From the NCBI RefSeq assembly GCF_900101395.1, contig NZ_FMZO01000003.1:392074-456073 (forward strand): a stretch of DNA of 64,000 nucleotides. Reading direction: 5' to 3'. Position 1 is the stretch's first letter. Each line of letters opens with the position of its first letter. Under the pieces are notes generated by a model. That model made no database searches. It was not told the DNA's origin and saw only the letters and a list, made by a program, of their open reading frames with translations. Of this stretch, positions 6,940-16,111 are shown in pieces. The translations under genes were made by a program, and so were the position numbers. The DNA comes from Niabella drilacis. Its GTDB lineage: Bacteria; Bacteroidota; Bacteroidia; Chitinophagales; Chitinophagaceae.

Positions 6940-9294
6940 ATGCAATCCATCGAGAAAAGAGAAACTTCGGGCAACCTTAGTGCAAGAGAACTGCTTTTTA
7001 AATACATCCGCTTTCTTCCCCTCGTTATTTTTTGTGTGGCCCTGGCGTTGTTCCTGGCCTGGCTGTATCTGCGCTATACACAGGAGCAGTACAGCTCTAT
7101 CGGAAATATGCTCATCACCACGGAGGAATCCAAAGGGGATAAAGTGGAAGACCTGATTGCCGGCAAAAGCAAAACGACCAACCTGCTCAATGAGATTGAG
7201 GTGCTGAAGTCGCGCCCGCTGATGACGCGGGTGGTGCAGAAACTGGAATTGCAGATCGGGTACATCAAAAAGGGGAAGGTGAAGAACATGAATGCCTATA
7301 AACGGGCTTCGTTTGCCTTTGTTCCGGTACAGCTGGTGGACTCTGCCCTGTCTTTTTCGGTAGACATCGAGTTTGTAAACAGCAACCAGTTCCGGGTTAA
7401 TAAAAAAAGTACCCTTTACAGTTTGGACCAGCTGTTCCAAACGGGTAATGGCGTATTCAAACTGGTAAAGGATGGCGGGCAGCCGGAACCGGGAGCCGAA
7501 TTCACGGTCACTTATCATCACGAAGACGCAGTGGCGGCAGGTATGATCAGGGAGCTGAATGTGCAGCCCAAACAGGCTAATACCGGCATCCTGCTGGTGG
7601 AGTACCATTCCTCCAACCCCTACCTTTCGTCGGATGTGGTAAACACCCTGATGCAGGAATATACGATCTGGAAGGTAGAGCAGGGCAACACATCCATGGA
7701 TCTTACCATCGATTTTATCAATAACCGGCTGGGGATCGTGCAGCATGATATCGACAGCCTGCAGCGTAAACTGGTGGCCTATCAGAAAAATAATAACCTG
7801 GTAGACGCTTCACTGCAGATCACCGCGTTGTTGGAGCGGGCACAGGCACAGGATGTGGCCGGCCAGGAGCAGCGGATGGCCCTGGGGACCCTGGAGGTGC
7901 TGGAGCACAGCATCGCCGGCAGCGAAGCCGGCTCCCTTACCCCTTCGGTTGCGGGGATCAAAGACCCGGGCCTAAGCGAGGTGCTCACAAAACTGAATGA
8001 GGCTCAATTGCAGCGGAAGTCACTGGTAGACGGGAATGTACCGGTAAATAACCCACTGGTAAAACAACTGGATCAGAGCATCGAACTGCTCAAAAAAGGG
8101 GCACTGGAAAATGTAGCAACACTTAAAAACAGTTATAAAAAGAACCTGGGACTTGTTTCAGCGGAGAAGTCAAAAAGCACCGGCGGGGCGTTGCAGATGC
8201 CGGCAAAGATCACGGAACAGGCAGAAATTGAACGGGACCTGGCATCCAAACTGGCCCTGGCAAAAGTGCTGGGAGAAAAACGGGAGGAGGCCGCCATCAA
8301 ACGGGCCAGCACCATTTCCAATACAAAGATCATCGAAAAGGCCGAACCCAATATTACGCCTGTAAAACCCAGCCCCGGCACCGTAAAGCTGGTTGCATTG
8401 CTTTTTGGCCTGGCCATCCCGGGGTTGTTCCTGGTATTGAAAGAAGCGTTCAATGACCGGGTGAACACCCGTGCAGATATTGAGCGGGCCACTGCCGCAC
8501 CGATACTGGGGGAAATAGGGCATTCCAAATCGGATCATACCCTGGTGGTAAGCAAAACCCAGCGCACCCTTATTGCCGAACAGTTCCGCCTGCTGCGCTC
8601 CAACCTGCAATACATTACGGGCAAGCAGGATAAAGTGGTGATCATGGTGACCTCCTCTTTTGGCGGGGAAGGAAAATCTTTTATCAGCACCAATATGGCT
8701 GCGGTTTACGGGCTTACCGATAAAAGAACCATCGTGCTGGAATTTGACCTGAGAAAACCGAAGGTGCTAAGTGGCCTGGACATGCAGAGAAGGCAGGGGA
8801 TCAGTAATTATATGATCGGTGATGTGGATTTAGACAGCCTGATTATCCCGGTTGCGGGTGAAGAAAATATGTATGTATTACCCTGTGGGCCCATACCTCC
8901 CAATCCTGCAGAATTGCTGCTGAGCAGGAAGACCGAGCAGTTGTTTACACAGCTGAGAAATAAATTTGATTACGTTATTATCGATACGGCGCCCATCGGT
9001 ATGGTAAGTGATGCGCTTACCCTGGCTAAATACGCCGATTGTACTATATATGTTACCCGCCAGGCACACACTTTCAAAAAACAGCTGAACCTGGTCAATG
9101 ACATGTATGAGAATAAGAAAATGCCCAATCTTTCAATAGTGCTGAATGATACCAAAATGCCAACGGGTGGCGGGTATTATGGTAACTATGGTTACGGGTA
9201 CGGAGAAAAACATGGGTCAGATTATTACCAGGACGATGCAATTGCGGCGGGTGACCGGAAAAGGGGATTTTTGCATTGGTTTAAAAAACGTTAG
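6940..9294 (+). CDS. wzc: Wzc-type chain-length determinant and tyrosine kinase
   Basis: This 784-residue protein combines a Wzz domain with flanking membrane helices (about 25-47 and 475-495), a long coiled-coil periplasmic part and a cytoplasmic BY-kinase domain. The kinase shows Walker A (GGEGKS, near 572), Walker A' (LEFDLRKPK, near 600) and Walker B (VIIDTAP, near 676). The tail has a tyrosine cluster (GGGYYGNYGYGYG, near 745) that would be autophosphorylated. It regulates chain length and opens the Wza channel. The phosphatase partner is probably the CpsB-type gene at 33503. Confidence 0.92.
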   Translation: MQSIEKRETSGNLSARELLFKYIRFLPLVIFCVALALFLAWLYLRYTQEQYSSIGNMLITTEESKGDKVEDLIAGKSKTTNLLNEIEVLKSRPLMTRVVQKLELQIGYIKKGKVKNMNAYKRASFAFVPVQLVDSALSFSVDIEFVNSNQFRVNKKSTLYSLDQLFQTGNGVFKLVKDGGQPEPGAEFTVTYHHEDAVAAGMIRELNVQPKQANTGILLVEYHSSNPYLSSDVVNTLMQEYTIWKVEQGNTSMDLTIDFINNRLGIVQHDIDSLQRKLVAYQKNNNLVDASLQITALLERAQAQDVAGQEQRMALGTLEVLEHSIAGSEAGSLTPSVAGIKDPGLSEVLTKLNEAQLQRKSLVDGNVPVNNPLVKQLDQSIELLKKGALENVATLKNSYKKNLGLVSAEKSKSTGGALQMPAKITEQAEIERDLASKLALAKVLGEKREEAAIKRASTISNTKIIEKAEPNITPVKPSPGTVKLVALLFGLAIPGLFLVLKEAFNDRVNTRADIERATAAPILGEIGHSKSDHTLVVSKTQRTLIAEQFRLLRSNLQYITGKQDKVVIMVTSSFGGEGKSFISTNMAAVYGLTDKRTIVLEFDLRKPKVLSGLDMQRRQGISNYMIGDVDLDSLIIPVAGEENMYVLPCGPIPPNPAELLLSRKTEQLFTQLRNKFDYVIIDTAPIGMVSDALTLAKYADCTIYVTRQAHTFKKQLNLVNDMYENKKMPNLSIVLNDTKMPTGGGYYGNYGYGYGEKHGSDYYQDDAIAAGDRKRGFLHWFKKR

Positions 9295-9297
9295 TTT

Positions 9298-10263
9298 ATG
9301 ATGAGGATACTGGTTACAGGCGGAGCCGGGTTTATAGGATCAAACCTGGTGGCAGCCTTATTGAAGGACAGCAGGGTAGACAGGGTCCGGGTACTGGATA
9401 ACCTTTCCACGGGGACAAAGGACAACCTGGCTGATTTTTTTCCGGACGAACGGTTCGAATGGGTGGAGGGGGATATAAGGGACTATGAAACCTGCCTCAG
9501 GGCCTGCGAAGGCGTACGGGCCGTTTCACACCAGGCGGCGCTGGGTTCGGTGCCTCGCTCTGTTGCAGACCCGCTTACCACCAATGCCGTCAATATTACA
9601 GGTACATTAAATGTGTTTACAGCGGCTAAAGAGACGGGTATTAAAAGGATGGTATACGCCGCCAGTTCCTCAACCTATGGGGATCACCCGGTGCTGCCTA
9701 AGAAAGAGGAGAATATCGGGAAGCCGCTGTCGCCTTACGCGGTAACAAAATATGTAAACGAGCTGTACGCCGGGGTTTACGCCACGCTGTATGGGCTGGA
9801 GCCGATCGGGCTGCGATATTTTAATATTTTTGGCCCCCGGCAAAACCCGAAGGGCCCCTATGCCGCAGTGATCCCCCTGTTTGTGAAGGCCCTGCTCAAT
9901 AATGAAGCCCCGGTGATCAATGGTGACGGGCAACATAGCCGGGACTTTACATTTGTGGACAATGCCGTTGCTGCTAATATACAGGCATTGTTTACGGATA
10001 ATAAAGAGGCCGTGAACCAGGTATATAATATAGCCTGTGGTACACAAACCAGCCTCCTGGAATTATTTAACCTTCTTAAAGCAGAAGCCGGCACAATGTT
10101 GGTTCCGGATTTTGGTCCGGCCAGGGTAGGAGATGTTCAGCACAGCCTGGCAGATATTTCAAAAGCAAAGGCATTGCTGGGGTATCAGCCAGGGGTTTCC
10201 GTAAAAGAAGGATTGCGACAAACATTTGACTGGTATCGGTCCAACTCGGGGTTCCTGGGATAG
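9298..10263 (+). CDS. UDP-hexose / UDP-HexNAc C4 epimerase (WbpP/TviC-like SDR)
   Basis: This 321-residue extended short-chain dehydrogenase has an NAD-binding GGAGFIGS motif (residues 8-15). The catalytic serine stretch is ASSSTYGD and the YxxxK motif is YAVTK (near 149). The segment NIFGPRQNPKGPYAAVIP resembles WbpP-type enzymes, which interconvert UDP-GlcNAc and UDP-GalNAc or their uronic acids. It starts 3 bp after wzc; two adjacent ATGs (9298, 9301) are possible. Substrate cannot be fixed from sequence alone. Confidence 0.82.
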   Translation: MMRILVTGGAGFIGSNLVAALLKDSRVDRVRVLDNLSTGTKDNLADFFPDERFEWVEGDIRDYETCLRACEGVRAVSHQAALGSVPRSVADPLTTNAVNITGTLNVFTAAKETGIKRMVYAASSSTYGDHPVLPKKEENIGKPLSPYAVTKYVNELYAGVYATLYGLEPIGLRYFNIFGPRQNPKGPYAAVIPLFVKALLNNEAPVINGDGQHSRDFTFVDNAVAANIQALFTDNKEAVNQVYNIACGTQTSLLELFNLLKAEAGTMLVPDFGPARVGDVQHSLADISKAKALLGYQPGVSVKEGLRQTFDWYRSNSGFLG

Positions 10264-10315
10264 GAGCGGAGAAAATCTAATTAAGTATCCGATGTCTGAT
10301 CGCGGGCTTCTGTCG

Positions 10316-10353
10316 TCTGATATCTGACATCTGGTATCTAACATCTAACATCT
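10316..10353 (+). repeat. Heptamer array touching the rfbB start codon
   Basis: Five 7-bp units (TCTGATA, TCTGACA, TCTGGTA, then TCTAACA twice) end one base before the rfbB ATG at 10355. The related sequence just upstream (10285-10300) is partly the inverse. The array occupies the place where a ribosome-binding site would be. Confidence 0.75.
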
Positions 10354-10354
10354 C

Positions 10355-11431
10355 ATGTCTAAAACAATACTCATCACCGGTGGCGCGGGTTTTATAGGAT
10401 CGCATGTGGTACGCCTCTTTGTAAATAAATATCCCGGGTATACGATCGTAAACCTGGATGCGCTGACCTATGCCGGTAACCTGGAAAATCTTAAGGATAT
10501 CGAAGGCCGTTCCAACTATATTTTTGAAAAAGCCAATATTGTGGATGCGGCTGCCGTGCAGGCCCTGTTTCAAAAATACCGGCCGGATGGAGTGATCCAC
10601 CTGGCAGCAGAAAGCCATGTAGACCGGTCCATTACCTCACCGCTGGATTTTGTATATACGAATGTGGTAGGTACCGTAAACCTGTTAAATGCCGCTAAGG
10701 ATTTGTGGAGCCCTCTCCTGGCCTCTTCCGGGGAAGAAGGAGATCCCTTACCACGTTTTCACCATGTTTCAACGGATGAAGTGTATGGTGCGCTGGGAGA
10801 AACGGGTTTCTTTACCGAGGAGACCCGGTATGATCCGCATTCTCCGTATTCGGCCTCCAAAGCATCGTCGGACCATTTTGTATATGCCTATGCAGATACC
10901 TACGGGTTACCGGTGGTCTTAACCAACTGCTCCAACAACTACGGGCCCAATCATTTTCCGGAGAAACTGATCCCGCTCATGATCCATAATATCATCAATA
11001 AAAAGCCGCTGCCGGTATACGGTGATGGAAAATACACCCGCGACTGGCTTTATGTGATTGATCATGCCCGGGCCATTGACCTGGTATTTCACGAGGGCGC
11101 TGCCGGCGAAAAATACAATGTGGGGGGCTTTAATGAGTGGAAGAATATCGACCTGGTAAAACTGCTATGTAAACAGATGGATGAAAAACTGGCGCGCCCG
11201 GCGGGTACCAGTGAACAGCTCATCACCTATGTAAAGGACCGGCCGGGGCATGACCTCCGCTACGCCATTGATGCCACAAAGATCAATAAGGAACTGGGCT
11301 GGGCCCCTTCGGTTACTTTTGAAGAAGGACTTTCCAAAACTATCGATTGGTATTTAGAAAACCAGGAATGGCTGGAGCATGTTACCAGCGGGGATTATCA
11401 GCAGTACTATGAGCAGCAGTATACGAATTGA
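10355..11431 (+). CDS. rfbB: dTDP-glucose 4,6-dehydratase
   Basis: This 358-residue SDR enzyme turns dTDP-glucose into dTDP-4-keto-6-deoxyglucose in the cytosol, the common precursor of rhamnose and many amino-deoxy sugars. It has GGAGFIGSH at residues 8-16, the HVSTDEVYG substrate motif, and YSASK as YxxxK. The sequence NNYGPNHFPEKLIPL is characteristic of RfbB. RfbA (11878) makes its substrate. No rfbC or rfbD follows, so L-rhamnose would need genes elsewhere, or the intermediate feeds another deoxysugar. The stop codon lies inside the nonamer array at 11423. Confidence 0.93.
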   Translation: MSKTILITGGAGFIGSHVVRLFVNKYPGYTIVNLDALTYAGNLENLKDIEGRSNYIFEKANIVDAAAVQALFQKYRPDGVIHLAAESHVDRSITSPLDFVYTNVVGTVNLLNAAKDLWSPLLASSGEEGDPLPRFHHVSTDEVYGALGETGFFTEETRYDPHSPYSASKASSDHFVYAYADTYGLPVVLTNCSNNYGPNHFPEKLIPLMIHNIINKKPLPVYGDGKYTRDWLYVIDHARAIDLVFHEGAAGEKYNVGGFNEWKNIDLVKLLCKQMDEKLARPAGTSEQLITYVKDRPGHDLRYAIDATKINKELGWAPSVTFEEGLSKTIDWYLENQEWLEHVTSGDYQQYYEQQYTN

Positions 11432-11458
11432 ACGAAGGAAACGAATTGAGCGAATTTA
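11423..11458 (+). repeat. Nonamer array, left flank of the GxxExxY gene
   Basis: Four 9-bp units of the form ACGAATTGA. The first contains the rfbB stop codon and the last runs into the ATG of the next gene at 11458. An inverse array flanks the other end of that gene (11840-11876). Confidence 0.75.
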
Positions 11459-11847
11459 TGTCAACAGAGATTTTTTTTAAAGAAGAAAGTTATAAAATTG
11501 TTGGCGCCTGTATGAAAGTTCATTCCGTTCTGGGGCCGGGATTTTTAGAATCGGTATATTGTGAAGCCTTGACGAAAGAGTTTGAACGGCAGCACATACC
11601 ATTTGAAAAAGAAAAGAAGCTGAACGTATTGTATGAAGGCATATTACTGGATAAAACATTCAGGGTAGACTTTTTTTGTTATAATGAAATAATGGTTGAA
11701 ATAAAGGCGGTCGGTTTTTTGCTACCGATAACAGAGCTTCAAATACTTAACTATATAAAAGCAGCCAATAAAAAACTGGGAATTTTAGTAAACTTTGGAG
11801 AGGCTTCCCTCAGATACAGACGGGTACTTAATTCAATGCATTCGTAA
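11458..11847 (+). CDS. GxxExxY family PDDEXK-like protein
   Basis: This 129-residue protein carries the family signature GPGFLESVY, followed by a PD-(D/E)xK nuclease-like core (VDFFCYNEIMVEIKAV, with Asp and ExK) and LPITELQILNYIKA. GxxExxY proteins are predicted nuclease-fold proteins of unknown role that often sit between unrelated genes in Bacteroidetes. A TTG 30 bp upstream is a possible longer start, but ATG 11458 is preferred. It separates rfbB from rfbA, with both ends embedded in inverted nonamer arrays, which suggests it arrived as a cassette. Confidence 0.8.
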   Translation: MSTEIFFKEESYKIVGACMKVHSVLGPGFLESVYCEALTKEFERQHIPFEKEKKLNVLYEGILLDKTFRVDFFCYNEIMVEIKAVGFLLPITELQILNYIKAANKKLGILVNFGEASLRYRRVLNSMHS

Positions 11848-11876
11848 AATTCGTCAGCATTCGTAAAATTCGCATC
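11840..11876 (+). repeat. Nonamer array, right flank of the GxxExxY gene
   Basis: Four units (9, 10, 9, 9 bp) of the form ATTCGTAAA, the inverse of the left-flank word. The first unit includes the stop codon of the GxxExxY gene; the array ends 1 bp before the rfbA ATG at 11878. Confidence 0.75.
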
Positions 11877-11877
11877 T

Positions 11878-12735
11878 ATGAAAGGAATCATACTCGCCGG
11901 CGGCTCCGGCACCCGTTTATACCCCATTACAAAAGCGATCAGCAAGCAGCTGATGCCGATATATGATAAGCCCATGATCTATTACCCGCTTTCAGTGCTG
12001 ATGATGGCCGGCATCCGGGAGATCCTGATCATCACCACGCCCGAAGACCAGGCCGGTTTCAAACGCCTGTTGGGAGATGGACAGCGGATCGGCTGCCGGT
12101 TTGAGTTTGCCGTGCAGGAAGTGCCCAACGGGCTGGCACAGGCCTTTGTGATCGGGGCAGATTTTATCGGGGCCGATAAAGTAGCACTGGTATTGGGCGA
12201 TAATATTTTTCATGGAGTGGGCCTGGGCTCGCAGCTCAGGAAACTTACCGGTGTGGAGGGCGGCTATGTATTTGCCTACCAGGTATCGGATCCGGAGCGG
12301 TATGGGGTGGTGGAATTTGATGAAAACCGGGTAGCCCGGTCAATTGAAGAAAAGCCGGCGGAACCCAAGTCCAATTACGCGGTACCCGGACTTTATTTTT
12401 ATGATAACAGTGTGGTGGAGATCGCAAAGAAGCTGAAGCCTTCTCCCCGTGGAGAGTACGAGATCACGGATGTAAATAAGGAGTATTTAAAAAGAGGCCT
12501 GCTGCAGGTGGCCGTGCTAGACCGGGGAACGGCCTGGCTCGATACCGGCACCTTTGATTCGTTGACGGATGCTTCGGAATTTGTGCGGGTGATCGAAAAA
12601 CGGCAGGGATTGAAGATCGGTTGTATTGAAGAGATCGCCTACCGGAGCGGTTTTATTGATAAAGCACAGCTGCTCCTGCTGGCGGAAGAACTGGCAAAGA
12701 GCGGCTATGGCGAATATTTGAAGAAGATAAAGTAG
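11878..12735 (+). CDS. rfbA: Glucose-1-phosphate thymidylyltransferase
   Basis: This 285-residue nucleotidyltransferase makes dTDP-glucose from dTTP and glucose 1-phosphate, the substrate of RfbB. It has the N-terminal [11 protein letters not shown] signature, the KPMIYYPL segment and [19 protein letters not shown]. Length and motifs match the family along the whole sequence. It lies just downstream of rfbB, separated only by the GxxExxY cassette; the usual order in many operons is rfbB-rfbA or rfbA-rfbC-rfbD-rfbB. Confidence 0.94.
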   Translation: MKGIILAGGSGTRLYPITKAISKQLMPIYDKPMIYYPLSVLMMAGIREILIITTPEDQAGFKRLLGDGQRIGCRFEFAVQEVPNGLAQAFVIGADFIGADKVALVLGDNIFHGVGLGSQLRKLTGVEGGYVFAYQVSDPERYGVVEFDENRVARSIEEKPAEPKSNYAVPGLYFYDNSVVEIAKKLKPSPRGEYEITDVNKEYLKRGLLQVAVLDRGTAWLDTGTFDSLTDASEFVRVIEKRQGLKIGCIEEIAYRSGFIDKAQLLLLAEELAKSGYGEYLKKIK

Positions 12736-12833
12736 TTGAAAATCGTTGAATGGTGGTTTAATGATGGATTTAAGTAGGTGCGGTTTTCAACCACCTTCTG
12801 TCACATTAAGCCTGAAATCTAAAGCGGATATTG

Positions 12834-12864
12834 TCTAACATCTAACATCTAACATCTAACATCT
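12834..12864 (+). repeat. Perfect TCTAACA heptamer array before the WlbB-like gene
   Basis: Four identical tandem TCTAACA units (12834-12861) plus TCT, ending 7 bp before the ATG at 12872. The same word is used at 10337-10350, making these two arrays close relatives. Confidence 0.85.
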
Positions 12865-12871
12865 GAAAATA

Positions 12872-13450
12872 ATGTCTGCAAATTTTTTCGCACATCCTAC
12901 CGCCATCATTGATGAAGGTTGTATGATTGGTGCCGGTACAAAGATCTGGCACTTTTCCCATATCATGGCGGGCTGTACTATTGGAGCCAACTGTAACCTG
13001 GGGCAAAATGTGGTGGTATCACCCAAAGTGATCCTGGGCAATAATGTGCGGGTGCAAAACAATGTGTCTATATATGAAGGGGTGATCTGCGAGGACGATG
13101 TATTTCTTGGTCCCAGCATGGTATTTACCAACGTCATCAACCCGCGCAGTGCCGTAAGCCGCAAAAATGAATACAAAGCAACTTTTGTAAAGCAGGGCGC
13201 TACCATCGGCGCCAATGCCACCATCGTGTGCGGAAATACGATCGGCAAATATGCATTTATCGGTGCCGGCGCAGTAGTTACCAAAAGTGTACCGGCCTAC
13301 GCATTACTGATAGGCAATCCGGCCCGGCAAACCGGCTGGATGAGCGAGTACGGGCACAAACTGAAGTTTGATGAAGCGGGAAGGGCGGTTTGCCCGGAGA
13401 GTGGTGCGGTATATGAGCAGGAAGGAAAGCAAGTGACTAAAGTAGGGTAA
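12872..13450 (+). CDS. WlbB/WbpD-like sugar-nucleotide N-acetyltransferase
   Basis: This 192-residue protein consists of hexapeptide repeats ([28 protein letters not shown] and following) that fold as a left-handed beta-helix. It ends in a PARQTGW segment typical of WlbB/WbpD. Those enzymes acetylate the 3-amino group of UDP-2-acetamido-3-amino-glucuronate using acetyl-CoA. The next gene, 4 bp downstream, resembles the dehydrogenase of that pathway. A role on a dTDP-3-amino-6-deoxysugar (FdtC/QdtC-like) is the alternative, since rfbA and rfbB are adjacent. Confidence 0.8.
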   Translation: MSANFFAHPTAIIDEGCMIGAGTKIWHFSHIMAGCTIGANCNLGQNVVVSPKVILGNNVRVQNNVSIYEGVICEDDVFLGPSMVFTNVINPRSAVSRKNEYKATFVKQGATIGANATIVCGNTIGKYAFIGAGAVVTKSVPAYALLIGNPARQTGWMSEYGHKLKFDEAGRAVCPESGAVYEQEGKQVTKVG

Positions 13451-13454
13451 TCAA

Positions 13455-14459
13455 ATGGGCGAAAAGGTAAGATTTGCAGTTGTGGGATATGGGCATATGG
13501 GAAAACGGCATGCGAAAGTGATCCGTGAACATCCGGATTGTGAATTGATGGCGATTGTTGACATACAGGATCTATCGGGAGATCATATAGAGCCATTTTA
13601 TAATAGCTTGGATTGTTTTTTAGAATCGGCGATTGCTATGGGTACCGACGTGATGATCATCGCTTCTCCCAATGGATTACATGCGCAACACGCGTTGCGA
13701 TGCCTTGCAGCGAAGAAGCATGTATTGATCGAAAAACCGATGGCGCTAAATAAAACCGATGCGGAAGCTATAGTTACCAGGGCCGCCGAGGTACAGAAAC
13801 AGGTATTTGTGATGATGCAGAACCGGTTCAGTCCGGTAAGTGTTTGGTTAAAGGAATTAACGGATAGCGGTGTGCTGGGGAATATCTATCTGATACAGGT
13901 AAACTGTTTCTGGAACCGGGATGGGCGGTATTATAAAAAGGGAAACTGGCATGGAACAAGTGATTTGGATGGGGGTACGTTATTTACCCAGTTCAGTCAT
14001 TTTATAGACCTGATATATTGGTGCTTTGGTGATATCACCAATATTCGGTCAAACTTCCGGAATTTTAATCATGAAGGGATCATTGATTTTGAAGATACGG
14101 GCCTCGTGCATTTTGATTTAATAAAAGGAGGTGTGGGATCTTTGAGTTACACAACTGCGGTCTGGGATCAAAACCTGGAGAGCAGTATTACGGTGATCGC
14201 AGAAAAAGGATCTGTAAAGGTAAGTGGACAGTATATGGATAAAGTGGAATATTGTCATGTAGATAATTATCAAAAACCCGATATAAATACATCGAATTTA
14301 AAAGGCGGGAATGGTACAGAATTTACAGAAGCCGAAATCAATCATCAGAATTTTATACACCAGATGTTATGTAGTCTGAGAGGTGAAAGCCCTGAGATGA
14401 CGCTTGCAAATGAGGGGGAAAAAGTAGTGGGGATGATTGAACGGATTTACAATAATTAA
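13455..14459 (+). CDS. WlbA/WbpB-like Gfo/Idh/MocA oxidoreductase
   Basis: This 334-residue protein has an N-terminal Rossmann domain (AVVGYGHMGKRHA, residues 8-20). It also has the EKPMALN motif with the catalytic lysine region (near 95) and a C-terminal alpha/beta domain with HFIDLIYW (near 185). WlbA oxidises the C3 hydroxyl of UDP-GlcNAc-uronate, the first step to 2,3-diacetamido-uronates. The pathway also needs a UDP-GlcNAc 6-dehydrogenase and a 3-aminotransferase, and neither is in this window. Confidence 0.8.
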   Translation: MGEKVRFAVVGYGHMGKRHAKVIREHPDCELMAIVDIQDLSGDHIEPFYNSLDCFLESAIAMGTDVMIIASPNGLHAQHALRCLAAKKHVLIEKPMALNKTDAEAIVTRAAEVQKQVFVMMQNRFSPVSVWLKELTDSGVLGNIYLIQVNCFWNRDGRYYKKGNWHGTSDLDGGTLFTQFSHFIDLIYWCFGDITNIRSNFRNFNHEGIIDFEDTGLVHFDLIKGGVGSLSYTTAVWDQNLESSITVIAEKGSVKVSGQYMDKVEYCHVDNYQKPDINTSNLKGGNGTEFTEAEINHQNFIHQMLCSLRGESPEMTLANEGEKVVGMIERIYNN

Positions 14460-14599
14460 TGTTGCGCTGCCTGGCTAAGAGGTTTTGGAACTCCGCTTTC
14501 TTATAATCGACTTTGGAATTTAAGTAGTGAAAATGAATTTTGTGAATGTTCCTCTATTGCTGGGTGACTATATGATTACAACGCGTTGTATAAATTAAA

Positions 14600-16111
14600 T
14601 TGAAGTTGTTTAAGAAAGAATCCTTAATAAGGGGAAGCGCGCTCTCTGTTGTATTTAATGCAATTGCTAAGTTGTTGCAAGTTGTAAATATATTTTCTGT
14701 TTCAATATTTTTTGGAGCAAATAATAATACAGATCTGTTTTATTTTCTATTGAATCTTATTACGATAACTATAGCGGGATTTATTAGTGGAATGGATGCT
14801 ACTGTAATTATTCCGGAATTTATGAGGCGACGGGAGAACGTAGATCTTAAAAAAGCGATGGGGTTTATAAATAAATATGTCTTTATCTATTTGATAATTG
14901 GAGTTTTATTTTGTTGTCTCGGAAGCATAGAACCTCTAAAAATATATAGCACATTTTCGAAATTTGATGTAGACACCCTTACAGGGAATAAGGTCATTTT
15001 GATTTTATGTCTCCCTTTGTTAGGATTAATGCTGACTACAAATTTGCTATCCAATGTATTAATGTCACACAGGTATTTTACGCTCCCCAGTATAGTAAAT
15101 CTGATAAATAATTTTTTTTCTCTCTTTTTTCTCTTTTTATTCTTTAGGCAATTAAAACTGGTAAGCATATTAGTAGGGATGTTGTTGGGATATTTTATTA
15201 ATCTTTTAATTCTTTGCTATATACTGAAAGTTAAATTGAAGTGGAGGTTTGGGGTTGTTGATTGGAAATTTGAAAAGAGGATATTTAGATTTATTTCCAA
15301 TAGTCAAATAGTCGCTTTAATTGTGTCAGGGAGAACCTATTTGACACAATTTTTGCTTAGCGGATTATCGGGTGGAACATTGACGGCAATAAACTGGGGG
15401 GGACAAATTAGCTCGATACCGGAAACATTTATTAATTCTCAGGTGTATAATGTTATGGGAGTTAAATTCTCCGAAGATTTTGCAAGGAATGAAGTAAATA
15501 AGTCAATAGATCTTTTTCGGAGGGTTTTTTTTATTCTTTTGATTGTTACTGGAGCTTGTATTACATTTCTCTTTTTGTGTTCTACTCAAATTGCAAGCCT
15601 GTTGAATTTTAGGAACAAGGTTTCTGGCGAGACGATGGATATTTTAGTGAGAAGTATAAAATACCTCTCCTTGATTCCCTTCATAAATATAATAACATTC
15701 CTTGTAAGTAAATTACTGGCTGCAACACAAAAGATTAGCTTTAGGTTTGTGGTTTATTCCTTTATTGGACAGGTTGCTTTGCTTGCTCTTATTGTTTTAT
15801 TGGTGGGGACAAACGGATATCTTGGATATATTATGGCCACGGTTTTGGGTTTTAGCATAATTGCGCTGCTTAACTTTCTATTAATGGGACAATACTTCAA
15901 TTTTGCAATTGTAAAAAGAACTGCCTTAAGCTTTTTTTATGTGCTTTTTTCATTGGTCGTGCTTGTTATGATAGTACGATATATTGATAGTGTATTACAT
16001 ATGTCTTCAAGAAACACCTTTGCATACGTCTTTTTTGTTCTGGTAGTTGTTTTTATTTTTAGTTTTTTAAATCTTAAAAAACATGTATCCGCTTTTAGAA
16101 AGAGTTTATAA
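14600..16111 (+). CDS. wzx: Wzx-type lipid-linked oligosaccharide flippase
   Basis: This 503-residue, very hydrophobic protein has about 12-14 membrane helices in the MATE/MurJ/polysaccharide-biosynthesis superfamily. It starts with the typical KGSALSVVFNAIAKLLQ-like first helix and a GANNNTDLFYF loop. Flippases of this type move lipid-linked repeat units across the inner membrane. No in-frame ATG occurs near the beginning: TTG at 14600 (or 14606) must be the start. The gene is clearly more AT-rich than the genes before it, as are the next four. In the 140 bp upstream I see no feature. Confidence 0.8.
   Translation: MKLFKKESLIRGSALSVVFNAIAKLLQVVNIFSVSIFFGANNNTDLFYFLLNLITITIAGFISGMDATVIIPEFMRRRENVDLKKAMGFINKYVFIYLIIGVLFCCLGSIEPLKIYSTFSKFDVDTLTGNKVILILCLPLLGLMLTTNLLSNVLMSHRYFTLPSIVNLINNFFSLFFLFLFFRQLKLVSILVGMLLGYFINLLILCYILKVKLKWRFGVVDWKFEKRIFRFISNSQIVALIVSGRTYLTQFLLSGLSGGTLTAINWGGQISSIPETFINSQVYNVMGVKFSEDFARNEVNKSIDLFRRVFFILLIVTGACITFLFLCSTQIASLLNFRNKVSGETMDILVRSIKYLSLIPFINIITFLVSKLLAATQKISFRFVVYSFIGQVALLALIVLLVGTNGYLGYIMATVLGFSIIALLNFLLMGQYFNFAIVKRTALSFFYVLFSLVVLVMIVRYIDSVLHMSSRNTFAYVFFVLVVVFIFSFLNLKKHVSAFRKSL

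Noticed and set aside
6934-7746. Long open frame on the minus strand opposite wzc
   Set aside because: Shadow of the wzc coding strand; wzc motifs are unambiguous and the antisense translation has no recognisable domain.
12736-12790. Possible array of period 10-11 after rfbA
   Set aside because: Units GTTGAAAATC and GTTGAATGGTG are too dissimilar to count as an array.
12834-12864. Possible CRISPR-like repeats
   Set aside because: Units are 7 bp with no spacers and no cas genes nearby; this is a short tandem array.
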